Below, one piece after another: positions 17,801 through 24,660 of a stretch of DNA of 35,220 bases (positions are counted from its first letter, which is position 1; each line of letters starts with the position of its first letter). This DNA comes from an uncultured Porphyromonadaceae bacterium (GTDB lineage Bacteria; Bacteroidota; Bacteroidia; Bacteroidales; Muribaculaceae). The DNA lies in NCBI GenBank assembly GCA_947177185.1, contig CAMWTJ010000018.1, positions 1-35,220 on the forward strand, written 5' to 3'. Position numbers and translations under genes: made by a program. Under the pieces are notes generated by a model. The model did no database searches. It saw nothing but the letters and a program-made list of their open reading frames with translations, and was not told where the DNA came from.

Positions 17801-20325
17801 GACGGCATGGAGTTAAGCGCCACGTTGTAGAGCGTAAAATAGTGGCCGCTCTGCGTGGCGTCGGCCAGCGCTGCATCGGCGGTTTCAACCTTCAGGCGAT
17901 AATAACCACCATGCACGCGGTCGAGGTCGGCTATGGGGTTGCGGGCATTGCACGTGCCCGAAGCCGCCACCTTATCGGTGCCTTTTTCTATCAGCTGCCA
18001 GCACAGTTCCACATCAGGAGTGCGGCCGGAGGCGTCGCTTACCGTGACGGGCAGACGCGTTTCCGTGAGAGCCTTGATGTAGCCGTTGCCCGTAATATTA
18101 ATATCGTAAGGCTTGCCGTCAGTGAAATACGCCATAGCCTCGGCAGCTTCCGCCGACGGCGATGTGACGGTGATCCGGGCGGAAAAATCGTTGCCTTCGG
18201 CAAGCATTGCGGCCGGCACTACAAGTGCGAACCATCCGTCGGCGCCGGTACGGCCGTCCACAGTGCCCAGACTGCGCGCGTCGTACATGAAACGCATGCG
18301 GTACGCCTCGCTGATTGCCGCCGACACCTGAGCATCGGCCACCGGCATGCCCGAATAGGTGCGCGCGAGGCCGCGTATGCTTACGTCGCCCGCGGCCGGC
18401 GCGTCGCGCACCACCTCCACGTCTGTCACTTCAAATGTGGGCATACGGTAGTCGCTCACCATGACAGCCCTGCTACCCTCGACAGTATCGTCCACTTTGG
18501 CCTGCAGCGTATAGTTGCCGGTCAGTCCTTCCTCGGGCAGCACAAACACACCATCCGCGCGTCCGTAAATATCCGTAACGGCATGCACCGACGCCACATG
18601 GCTGCGGTTGGCGTCGAGCAGTTCCACCTCAATCTTCAGGGATGCGGCAGCGTGGCGCGACTTCATGGAATCGTCGCTGAAATCAGCTATCGCGAGCCAG
18701 CGCAGAGTGTCGCCGGGATGATATATCGGACGTCCGGCGAGCAGCTCCACGTTGAACACACGCTCGGCCCTATCCCGACCGGCCCATGGAGAGTGCAGGC
18801 TGACACGGCCGGCAAAACTCAGTTTCTCGCCCGAAGGAGTGACGGCGGACAGCGTGTAGTAATTGCCGTTCTTTCCCGACAGACGGAAACGCGTCAGACC
18901 GTCCTTATCGGTTGTTCCGACCGGCACTGCCGCCGACTTGCCGCGCGCGGTGAGCACACGCACGCCGGGCACGGGGCGTCCCGTGACATAATCCGCCATG
19001 GCCACCACCTGCTCCGTTGTGCCGGTGAATGCCAAAGGTATATATGGTGTGCACACCATCACATCGTAGCGCGTCGGGGAATCCTTTCCCAACTTGCCGT
19101 CGAGCCATGGCAGCACGAAATACAGTCCGGGAGCATCGACAGTCACCTGCTGCTTTATGTCCAGCGGAACGCCTGCTTGCCCCTGTCCCTCAAAATCAAA
19201 CGAAGCTATCGCCTTTCTACCGGCGGCCGAGAACAGTCTGGAGCCAAGCATGGCGTCTGTAACGCGATAGACGCGAAAACCGGCTTTAGAGGCATATTCG
19301 GCCCGAAGCTCCACCTCAAAAGGCTGTCCGGGGCACACTACCGTCGGATTCACCACCGTAGCGTGTCCCTGACGCAAACGCGCCAGTGCGTTGCGCAGCG
19401 AATTGTTGTCCCAATAGCCCGGGAAGCGCTCAAGAGATTCCTCAAGCAGAGCTATCACATCGGCTTCCGACGGATGCGCGGCCTCGGCCGGGGCGGAATC
19501 GTCGCCATCTTCCTTTTCGATTTCAACATTGCCGTCCGACACGCGGTCGGCGAGGCTCAGTAAGGCCATGCGCGCGAATTCGTCGTCGCGATGCTGCATG
19601 TAGAAATCATATAGAGTGGCGGCTGTGGGCTTTGACGGTTGTGTCAGCTGTTCCAGCGACCAGTAGTAGTATGGCGCCGACCCATCGCGCGAAGCCTTTA
19701 TTCTGCCGGCTACCACATCTTTTATATCGCTGTCGGCATCCACACGCCGCAACAGCCGCACCACCTCCTGAGCCACGAAATCGGCCACGGTGGGGAAATA
19801 TATCAGCGTGCGCGTGTCGGCCGATACGGCGTCGGCATAGTCGGCCAACGGAGCGTCGTGAGCAACCGCGACAGACAGCGCGTTCAGTGCGCGCGCTTTT
19901 ATCTGCGCGCGGAACTGCGCTCCATTCCAGTCGGCAACAGATTTCGGCAGCGGCTCGGCAGGTGTTTCCAGGCGGTCGTACACCCAGCGGCGGCGCGCAT
20001 ACGCGTCGCTTATCAGATTGGCTTCCACTAGCTGCATCAGCGAGCGGGCGCTGCCGCACTGTTCTTTTGCAGCGAGCGCCGACGCCACATCGATCATGTG
20101 AAATATGCTGTCAGGGTCTATTGACTCGGATGCCACACAGATTTCGAGCAGCGCGCGCACGCGCTGCGGCCCTGCATCGGCATCGCCCTCAGTGGCGGCA
20201 AGCGTGGCATAGGCGGCGCCCAACACATCGCGCGGATGTGAAAAATCAGGCTCTGCGCCCTTAAGAGGTATTTCGGCTGCGGCCACTACACCGAGCGACA
20301 GCAGAATTTTTTTCAGCATGTTCAT
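14806..20325 (-). CDS. alpha-2-macroglobulin family protein, thioester-less
   Basis: This 1839-residue secreted protein has a signal peptide (KKILLSLGVVAAAEIPLKGA) without a lipobox. After an N-terminal helical region (to about 300) come macroglobulin domains, including an MG2-like segment YHPGDTLRWLAIADF near 535-630. A low-complexity Ala/acidic stretch (about 1080-1105) could serve as the bait region. The A2M core follows (FWKPVLATDADGRVTLDFTVPDANTTWRLQ, residues about 1125-1155), then an alpha-helical toroid-like region (about 1290-1560) and a C-terminal receptor-like beta domain. The CxEQ thioester motif is not found in the helical region, so it should trap proteases without covalent capture, like other thioester-less bacterial A2Ms. 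It would be periplasmic and protect the envelope from proteases. No pbpC (PBP1C) gene is adjacent. Confidence 0.9.
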   Translation of the reverse strand: MNMLKKILLSLGVVAAAEIPLKGAEPDFSHPRDVLGAAYATLAATEGDADAGPQRVRALLEICVASESIDPDSIFHMIDVASALAAKEQCGSARSLMQLVEANLISDAYARRRWVYDRLETPAEPLPKSVADWNGAQFRAQIKARALNALSVAVAHDAPLADYADAVSADTRTLIYFPTVADFVAQEVVRLLRRVDADSDIKDVVAGRIKASRDGSAPYYYWSLEQLTQPSKPTAATLYDFYMQHRDDEFARMALLSLADRVSDGNVEIEKEDGDDSAPAEAAHPSEADVIALLEESLERFPGYWDNNSLRNALARLRQGHATVVNPTVVCPGQPFEVELRAEYASKAGFRVYRVTDAMLGSRLFSAAGRKAIASFDFEGQGQAGVPLDIKQQVTVDAPGLYFVLPWLDGKLGKDSPTRYDVMVCTPYIPLAFTGTTEQVVAMADYVTGRPVPGVRVLTARGKSAAVPVGTTDKDGLTRFRLSGKNGNYYTLSAVTPSGEKLSFAGRVSLHSPWAGRDRAERVFNVELLAGRPIYHPGDTLRWLAIADFSDDSMKSRHAAASLKIEVELLDANRSHVASVHAVTDIYGRADGVFVLPEEGLTGNYTLQAKVDDTVEGSRAVMVSDYRMPTFEVTDVEVVRDAPAAGDVSIRGLARTYSGMPVADAQVSAAISEAYRMRFMYDARSLGTVDGRTGADGWFALVVPAAMLAEGNDFSARITVTSPSAEAAEAMAYFTDGKPYDINITGNGYIKALTETRLPVTVSDASGRTPDVELCWQLIEKGTDKVAASGTCNARNPIADLDRVHGGYYRLKVETADAALADATQSGHYFTLYNVALNSMPSDMPLLVDCHSTTTNSAGRASVQYGVGMSDTWLYATLCVGDRIVETEVSRRGKGFRHLSLDLPADASNGVLKLGTVRDGKLYTYSIDVNRPQQSALKIEGESFRDRLVPGASEHWTLRVSRADGKPVEAAVAATMYNHSLDALAGLSWPSEFSLDLPWPQLQLGTLRPGSNSGTINAALKLLDAPGLQAPTFRYWPGGTGYYLSGAVNGIAARSLKMNKMMASADGAVVEEEVALDEVVTTAGAAAGAIDAPAEEDGAVAPVQPESFDYRDADVAEAFWKPVLATDADGRVTLDFTVPDANTTWRLQALAWTADMNAGQLVRDIVANKPVMVQPNLPRFLRVGDKASIVATAYNNTDTVTTIRTVVETFDAVTMQRLSVAENESSVQPGASFETAIEIVAPEATAIGYRVRSSNGTFADGEQTLVPVESAQCDVVESTPFYLNPGDRELKLRIPSVRDGSYTLQYCRNPSWIIVKALPGLVTYKPSTTPAAVDALFAACTARGIVERNPEVAKAIAAWSRDSLTSRLAQNDALKIAALNATPWVQAAESESARMARLALLLDGKRVRADIDNAIKVLRSLAAADGGLRWGKWSDESSVWATETALHDLGLLRLAGYLPDNAALQAMMKKALAYIDKQLEKESVGRKAEPDMAYAVVRSMWKDIAPSAYGQKVLDATLQHCIKTWRTSSTSVKANMAILLDIYGYSSVARQIMESVSQFAVATPSQGVSFPSVSYIGQYAPILMAYGRVDPSASVVDGVRQWLVVREQATSALGAADATQLIGSFLCSGTPWHTDHAPASVTLDGRAVEGIGEAGRYGGEATVALGADAAGRTLRVQPGASVPSYGAVISSYRARPQDVKAASCDAVSIEKRIVEVAPDGSMQYADEVSLGRRVRVVLTLKVERDMQYVTITDERAAALEPVEQTPGYVTSGGARFYRENRDAATNMFISYLPKGTYHLSYDCTANNAGAFAAGLATVQSALSPALTAHSAGAMLVVRR

Positions 20326-20348
20326 ATATTATAGTATTTACAGATTCG

Positions 20349-20356
20349 CAAATTTA
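20349..20356 (-). promoter_or_regulatory. -7 box of alpha-2-macroglobulin gene
   Basis: TAAATTTG on the minus strand lies 23 nt before the macroglobulin ATG. It faces an identical box on the plus strand 34 bp away, so the 77-bp intergenic region carries back-to-back promoters. The -33 element is not clear. Confidence 0.5.
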
Positions 20357-20390
20357 GTCAAATTTTAAAACAATCTCGAAAAAATCTTTG

Positions 20391-20398
20391 TAAATTTG
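20391..20398 (+). promoter_or_regulatory. -7 box of PASTA gene
   Basis: TAAATTTG is a perfect -7 box that ends only 4 nt before the ATG at 20403. The transcript would begin at about the start codon, which suggests a leaderless mRNA. No good -33 match is visible. Confidence 0.5.
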
Positions 20399-20402
20399 CG
20401 GC

Positions 20403-21056
20403 ATGAATTCCAACAAGTCTTTTATAAGCCGCTTTTACGCGAGCCACCCCATAATCAGCCATCTGCTGATGATATTCCTTGCAGGATTGCTGCTGATATG
20501 GGCCGCGATGATTTTCCTGAACGTATGGACGCATCACGGTTCCACGTCTGTTGTGCCGGAAATCAAGAACCTGTCCTATGCCTCGGCGGCCGAAGTGCTG
20601 CAGAACAATAATCTCGGCATTGAGATTTCCGACTCGGTCTACGACCGCTCCACCCCTCCGGGCACTGTGCTGGAAAGCTGGCCTAAAGCCGGAGCCGTAG
20701 TGAAGCGCGGACGTCAGGTCTACGTGACTATCACGGCCTTCTCGCCCAAGATGGTGCGCATCACCATGCCTGTGACGGGCGTGTCGTCGCGTCAGGCGGT
20801 AAGCTATCTGCGCGGCCTCGGCATTACCGGCATACGCATCGTGCACGTGCCGTCGATGTACCCCGACCTTGTCGAATCAGCCAAAGTGGACGGCCACATG
20901 CTGCATGCCGACAGCGAGGTGCCCGTAACCGCCACGGTCACGCTCGAGGTGGGTTCGGCACCCGCGCAGCAGCACTCGTACGACACGCTGCCTGCCGACG
21001 AAACGACGCAATCCGTAAGCGACACCAACGAAACCGACACTTCAATCTTCGACTGA
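20403..21056 (+). CDS. membrane-anchored PASTA domain protein
   Basis: This 217-residue protein has a short cytoplasmic N-tail and one membrane helix (about residues 19-41, HLLMIFLAGLLLIWAAMIFL). An extracytoplasmic part follows with PASTA units: about 47-113 (VPEIKNLSYASAAEVLQNNN ... PPGTVLESWPKAGAVV) and a more divergent one at about 114-188. The tail is acidic and Thr/Ser-rich. PASTA modules bind peptidoglycan fragments in kinases and PBPs; here there is no kinase or transpeptidase domain, so the protein may simply anchor or sense murein in the periplasm. Its stop overlaps the rluD start by one base (TGATG), a pairing I believe is frequent in Bacteroidetes. Confidence 0.88.
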   Translation: MNSNKSFISRFYASHPIISHLLMIFLAGLLLIWAAMIFLNVWTHHGSTSVVPEIKNLSYASAAEVLQNNNLGIEISDSVYDRSTPPGTVLESWPKAGAVVKRGRQVYVTITAFSPKMVRITMPVTGVSSRQAVSYLRGLGITGIRIVHVPSMYPDLVESAKVDGHMLHADSEVPVTATVTLEVGSAPAQQHSYDTLPADETTQSVSDTNETDTSIFD

Positions 21057-22141
21057 TGGACGGGGACAAGAGCTACAACATCCCCGCCGAAACCGGCGAG
21101 GACGAGGCGCCGCGGATAGTGGACATCGGCGACGGACGCGAACTCTACGAACATTTCAGATTCACGGCCGACAAAGGGCAGGAACTGCTGCGTGTCGACA
21201 AGTTCCTGGCACTGCGCCTGCAGAAATCGAGCCGAAACCGCATCCAGCAGGCCGCACAGGCGGGATGCATAATAGTCAACGGACGTTCTGTAAAAAGCAA
21301 CTACCGGGTGAAGCCGCTCGACGTGGTGCAGGTGGTGATGGACCGTCCGCGCTACGACTTTGAGATAATAGCCGAAGATATACCGCTCGACATAGTGTAC
21401 GAAGACAACACGGTGCTCGTAGTGAACAAGCCGGCGGGACTCGTCGTGCATCCCGGCCACGGAAACTATTCAGGAACGCTGGTGAACGCGCTGGCGTGGC
21501 ATTTCAAAGACACTCCCGACTACGACGTGAGCGACCCTCGGCTCGGCCTGGTGCACCGCATCGACAAAGACACGTCGGGGCTGCTGGTGGTGGCGAAGAC
21601 TCCCGATGCGAAGACGCATCTCGGACGGCAGTTTTTCAACAAGACCACCCGCCGCGAATACGTGGCCGTGGTGTGGGGCGTGCCCGACCCGAAAGCCGGA
21701 CGCATAGAAGGCAACATAGGTCGCAACGAACGCGACCGCCTGCAAATGGCGGTCTACCCCCCGGGCGACGAACGCGGCAAGCATGCCGTCACCCACTACG
21801 AAACCATCGAGGCTCTCGGCCACGTATCGGTGGTGCGTTGCGTACTCGAAACCGGGCGCACCCACCAGATAAGAGTGCACATGCGCCATATAGGCCACAC
21901 GCTGTTCAACGACTCGCGCTATGGCGGCGACGTGGCCTTGCGCGGCTTGCGTTCCGCTTCCTACAACGCATTTGTAGCAAACTGCTTCGCCACATGTCCC
22001 CGTCAGGCGCTGCACGCGCGCACGCTCGGATTCGTACATCCCGACACCGGCCGGGAGATGTTTTTCACGTCTGAAATACCTTCCGACATGAGCTCTCTGA
22101 TAGAGCGATGGCGCAACTATTCCGCGTCGCACAGCGTTTAA
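21056..22141 (+). CDS. rluD: RluA-family 23S rRNA pseudouridine synthase (RluD-like)
   Basis: The 361-residue enzyme isomerises uridines to pseudouridine, by family in helix 69 of 23S rRNA, in the cytoplasm. Residues about 45-100 form an S4 RNA-binding domain (DKFLALRLQKSSRNRIQQAA ... GCIIVNGRSVKSNYRV). The catalytic motif is GLVHRIDKDTSGLLVVAK with Asp170. The downstream conserved segment ETGRTHQIRVHMRHIGHTLF completes the active-site fold. Length is slightly above E. coli RluD because of an acidic N-terminal extension of about 30 residues. RluC cannot be fully excluded, but the S4 domain and the GRTHQIRVHM context favour the RluD group. It is co-transcribed with the PASTA gene. Confidence 0.92.
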   Translation: MDGDKSYNIPAETGEDEAPRIVDIGDGRELYEHFRFTADKGQELLRVDKFLALRLQKSSRNRIQQAAQAGCIIVNGRSVKSNYRVKPLDVVQVVMDRPRYDFEIIAEDIPLDIVYEDNTVLVVNKPAGLVVHPGHGNYSGTLVNALAWHFKDTPDYDVSDPRLGLVHRIDKDTSGLLVVAKTPDAKTHLGRQFFNKTTRREYVAVVWGVPDPKAGRIEGNIGRNERDRLQMAVYPPGDERGKHAVTHYETIEALGHVSVVRCVLETGRTHQIRVHMRHIGHTLFNDSRYGGDVALRGLRSASYNAFVANCFATCPRQALHARTLGFVHPDTGREMFFTSEIPSDMSSLIERWRNYSASHSV

Positions 22142-22156
22142 TTGAATAATTTTCGT

Positions 22157-22164
22157 TAAATTTG
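22157..22164 (+). promoter_or_regulatory. -7 box of acyltransferase operon
   Basis: TAAATTTG, a perfect -7 box, lies in the 51-bp gap after rluD, 28 nt before the acyltransferase ATG. No clear -33 box is seen, so readthrough from rluD is also possible. Confidence 0.45.
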
Positions 22165-22192
22165 CCGCTCGAAACGACATCGACTCATAATC

Positions 22193-23371
22193 ATGATTTC
22201 CGATTCAAAACATATAATACCCGAAGAATTTCAAGATATAGCCCCTTACGACGACTCGCAGTTTCACGAAAAAATGCGCAGCCTTGTGGCCGAACCGGGC
22301 TTCGAGCACGCCATCCGTTACGTGATGCCTGATGTAGATTATCAGGAATTCTGCCGAGAATTGCTCGGAGTGCCCACACAAAACGATTTCCAACATGGCG
22401 TGATGGGAAAATTCCTGGAATTTCTCGCGGCACGGACCACCTCGGGCATCACTTTCAGCGGCATAGAAAACTACGATGCGGCCAAGAATTATGTGTTCAT
22501 AACCAACCATCGCGACATAGTGCTTGACGCCTCGTTCCTGAACCTCTGCTTCATGCGCCACAACATGCCGCTGACACAGGTGGCCATAGGCAACAATCTG
22601 CTCATTTACGAGTGGATAAGTGACCTGGTGAAGCTCAACCGCAGCTTCATAGTAAAACGCGACGTCAAGATGATCGACGCGCTCAAGGCCGCAAAACAAC
22701 TGTCGGCATACATACACTACACCATAACCACGCTGCACGAATCGGTGTGGATAGCACAACGCGAAGGGCGCGCGAAAGACAGCAACGACCTCACGCAGGA
22801 AAGCCTTATAAAAATGCTTGCGCTCGCAGGCGAAGGCTCCACCGCCGAACGCCTCATGGAGGTGAACCTCATGCCCGTGAGCATAAGCTATGAATACGAC
22901 CCCAACGACTATCTGAAAGCCACAGAATTCCTGCTCCGACGCCGCGACCCGCACTACCACAAGAGCAAGCGCGACGACCTGCTGAGCATGGAAACCGGCC
23001 TGCTGAGCCAGAAGGGACGCGTGCATTTCCATCTCGGCGAGTGCATCAGCGACAGACTGGCCGCGCACAGCGGCAGCGAGCGTGGCCCGGTGGTGCGCGA
23101 GGCATGCAACCTTATCGACAGCGCCATACATCGCGGCTACCACCTTTTCCCCTGCAATTACATCGCCTACGACGAATACCACGGCGGCTCGCGCTTCGCC
23201 GACCGATACACGGCCGACGACGTGGCCGGCTTCGACGCCTACCTCAACCGTCAGCTCGACAAAGTGGAACTGACGGACGTATCGGCCGAAGAGCGTGCCT
23301 ACATGCGCACCATGGTACTCATGATGTACGCCAACCCGCTTGTCAACCAGCTCCGCGCTCTCGAGGCCTGA
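22193..23371 (+). CDS. PlsC-like glycerolipid acyltransferase
   Basis: This 392-residue protein has a PlsC-type acyltransferase core. The first block is NHRDIVLD with His106, the second includes KLNRSFIVKRD near residue 160, and a later NLMPVSISYEYDPNDYLK block fits the substrate pocket. It should move an acyl group from acyl-ACP or acyl-CoA to a glycerol-phosphate or other lipid acceptor at the inner membrane face. The spacing from His to the second Asp is five residues rather than the usual HX4D. The N-terminal ~90 residues and the C-terminal helical tail are larger than in PlsC. No membrane segments are obvious. The metallophosphoesterase gene follows after 5 bp, so the two form an operon. 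Confidence 0.78.
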   Translation: MISDSKHIIPEEFQDIAPYDDSQFHEKMRSLVAEPGFEHAIRYVMPDVDYQEFCRELLGVPTQNDFQHGVMGKFLEFLAARTTSGITFSGIENYDAAKNYVFITNHRDIVLDASFLNLCFMRHNMPLTQVAIGNNLLIYEWISDLVKLNRSFIVKRDVKMIDALKAAKQLSAYIHYTITTLHESVWIAQREGRAKDSNDLTQESLIKMLALAGEGSTAERLMEVNLMPVSISYEYDPNDYLKATEFLLRRRDPHYHKSKRDDLLSMETGLLSQKGRVHFHLGECISDRLAAHSGSERGPVVREACNLIDSAIHRGYHLFPCNYIAYDEYHGGSRFADRYTADDVAGFDAYLNRQLDKVELTDVSAEERAYMRTMVLMMYANPLVNQLRALEA

Positions 23372-23376
23372 CCGCA

Positions 23377-24546
23377 ATGCATTTTTCTCTCCTGCTGGCA
23401 CTTGTGGCTCTCGCAGCCAATCTCGGCATCGACGTCTATATTTACAGGCGTCTTCGGGCGCATGCTGTAGCGCGCAGGTTGCACACAGGACTGTCGGTAT
23501 TGCTCTCGCTGCTGTGGATATGCATCATATGCATGCCCAAACGCATAGGCGACGACGCATTTTTGGCGCGCCTCATGTGGGGCATCTATATCTATTGGAG
23601 CTTTTACGCAGCCAAATACATCGGCGTCTTTTTTGACGCCGTGGCGGCGATACCGCGCCTTTGGCATGCAAAAAGGGCCCGATGGGTCACCGCTACGGGC
23701 ATAGCCGCCGCAACGGCCCTGTTCGGCGCCATGTGGTGGGGAGCGCTCGTTGACCGCTTCCGGCTCGACATAGTCGAGGTGGACGTGCCGATAGAAGGCC
23801 TCCCGGATGGATTGCGCGGACTGCGAATAGTGCAGATAAGCGACTGGCATGTGGGCACGTTCGGCACCGACACTGCATTTGTAAGCCGCACCGTCGACAG
23901 CATCAACGCCCTTCACCCCGACCTTATCGTATTCACCGGCGACGCCGTCAACAGACACAGCGAGGAAATAGTGCCTTTCATGGGGCCTATGTCGCGCCTG
24001 CACGCCCCCCTCGGCGTGTACTCCATATTCGGCAACCACGACTACTCCAGCTACTATTCCTGGTCGTCGGACAGCGCCCGCGTGGCCGACGTCAGCCGCC
24101 TGCACAAGCTGCAGCGCGCCATGGGATGGAAAGTGCTCGCCAACGCCACGGCCATGCTGCATGTGGGCGGCGACTCTCTCGCGCTCATAGGAGTCGAGAA
24201 CATCGGCGAACCTCCGTTCAAAAGCTACGGCGACCTGCCGCGCTCATACCCCACCCTTGCCGACTCTACCGTAAAGGTGCTGCTGAGCCACAACCCCATG
24301 CACTGGTCGACGAGCATAGCCGGCAACGACTCGTGCCGCATCGCACTCACTCTGGCAGGCCATACGCACGCCATGCAGATAAAGGTGGGCGGATTCTCCC
24401 CGGCGGTATGGCGTTATCCCACGTGGGGCGGAATGTACGACGACGGCCGCGGACATATGCTTTACGTGAACCGCGGGCTCGGCACCGTAGGCCTGCCCAT
24501 GCGCATCGGCGCCACGCCCGAAATCACCGTGCTTACGCTGCGATAA
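23377..24546 (+). CDS. membrane-anchored metallophosphoesterase (YkuE/YaeI type)
   Basis: I choose ATG 23377 (MHFSLLLALVALAANLGID), giving 389 aa; the same frame is open far upstream inside the acyltransferase gene, but that is only shadow. Residues 1 to about 125 contain three or four hydrophobic segments. The calcineurin-like phosphoesterase domain follows, with all metal-binding blocks: ISDWHVG (Asp156, His158), FTGDAVNRH, FGNHDY, a LSHNP histidine and AGHTHAMQ. The family cleaves phosphate esters, in some members lipid pyrophosphates such as UDP-diacylglucosamine. Coupling to an acyltransferase gene 5 bp upstream fits a lipid substrate, but that is inference. The enzyme should sit at the membrane surface. 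Confidence 0.88.
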   Translation: MHFSLLLALVALAANLGIDVYIYRRLRAHAVARRLHTGLSVLLSLLWICIICMPKRIGDDAFLARLMWGIYIYWSFYAAKYIGVFFDAVAAIPRLWHAKRARWVTATGIAAATALFGAMWWGALVDRFRLDIVEVDVPIEGLPDGLRGLRIVQISDWHVGTFGTDTAFVSRTVDSINALHPDLIVFTGDAVNRHSEEIVPFMGPMSRLHAPLGVYSIFGNHDYSSYYSWSSDSARVADVSRLHKLQRAMGWKVLANATAMLHVGGDSLALIGVENIGEPPFKSYGDLPRSYPTLADSTVKVLLSHNPMHWSTSIAGNDSCRIALTLAGHTHAMQIKVGGFSPAVWRYPTWGGMYDDGRGHMLYVNRGLGTVGLPMRIGATPEITVLTLR

Positions 24547-24565
24547 CGGCTGCCGTTACGCTTTT
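24544..24565 (+). terminator. terminator after metallophosphoesterase gene
   Basis: TAACGG-CTG-CCGTTA, beginning inside the stop codon (24544-24558), is followed by CGCTTTTGC. The 6-bp stem plus T-run makes a short intrinsic terminator. A second, stronger hairpin GGTGCGC/GCGCACC stands at 24600-24622 just ahead of the next promoter. Confidence 0.5.
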
Positions 24566-24599
24566 GCACCCCATCATGCAACATTTGATACACCTAAAT

Positions 24600-24622
24600 G
24601 GTGCGCCACGCAGGCGCGCACC
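24600..24622 (+). terminator. second hairpin between phosphoesterase and GH5 genes
   Basis: A 7-bp GC-rich stem GGTGCGC/GCGCACC encloses a 9-nt loop. A T-rich stretch (TATCTTTTTC) follows about 12 nt later. It probably helps to insulate the GH5 promoter from the upstream operon. Confidence 0.4.
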
Positions 24623-24624
24623 AC

Positions 24625-24655
24625 TTGCACGTGTATCTTTTTCGTTGTAACTTTG
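24625..24655 (+). promoter_or_regulatory. promoter of tandem GH5 genes
   Basis: TTG at 24625-24627 and TAACTTTG at 24648-24655, 20 nt apart, fit the Bacteroidetes -33/-7 pattern. The -7 box ends 5 nt before the ATG at 24661, so the mRNA should be leaderless or nearly so. Confidence 0.65.
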
Positions 24656-24660
24656 TGTTG

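Noticed and set aside
17842-19563. Plus-strand frame of about 570 codons inside the macroglobulin gene
   Set aside because: The sequence is Arg/His-rich with no family resemblance, and the minus-strand A2M domains are unambiguous.
23041-23376. Upstream extension of the phosphoesterase frame into the acyltransferase gene
   Set aside because: It is an Arg-rich shadow overlapping the acyltransferase C-terminus; ATG 23377 begins the hydrophobic N-terminus with 5-bp spacing.
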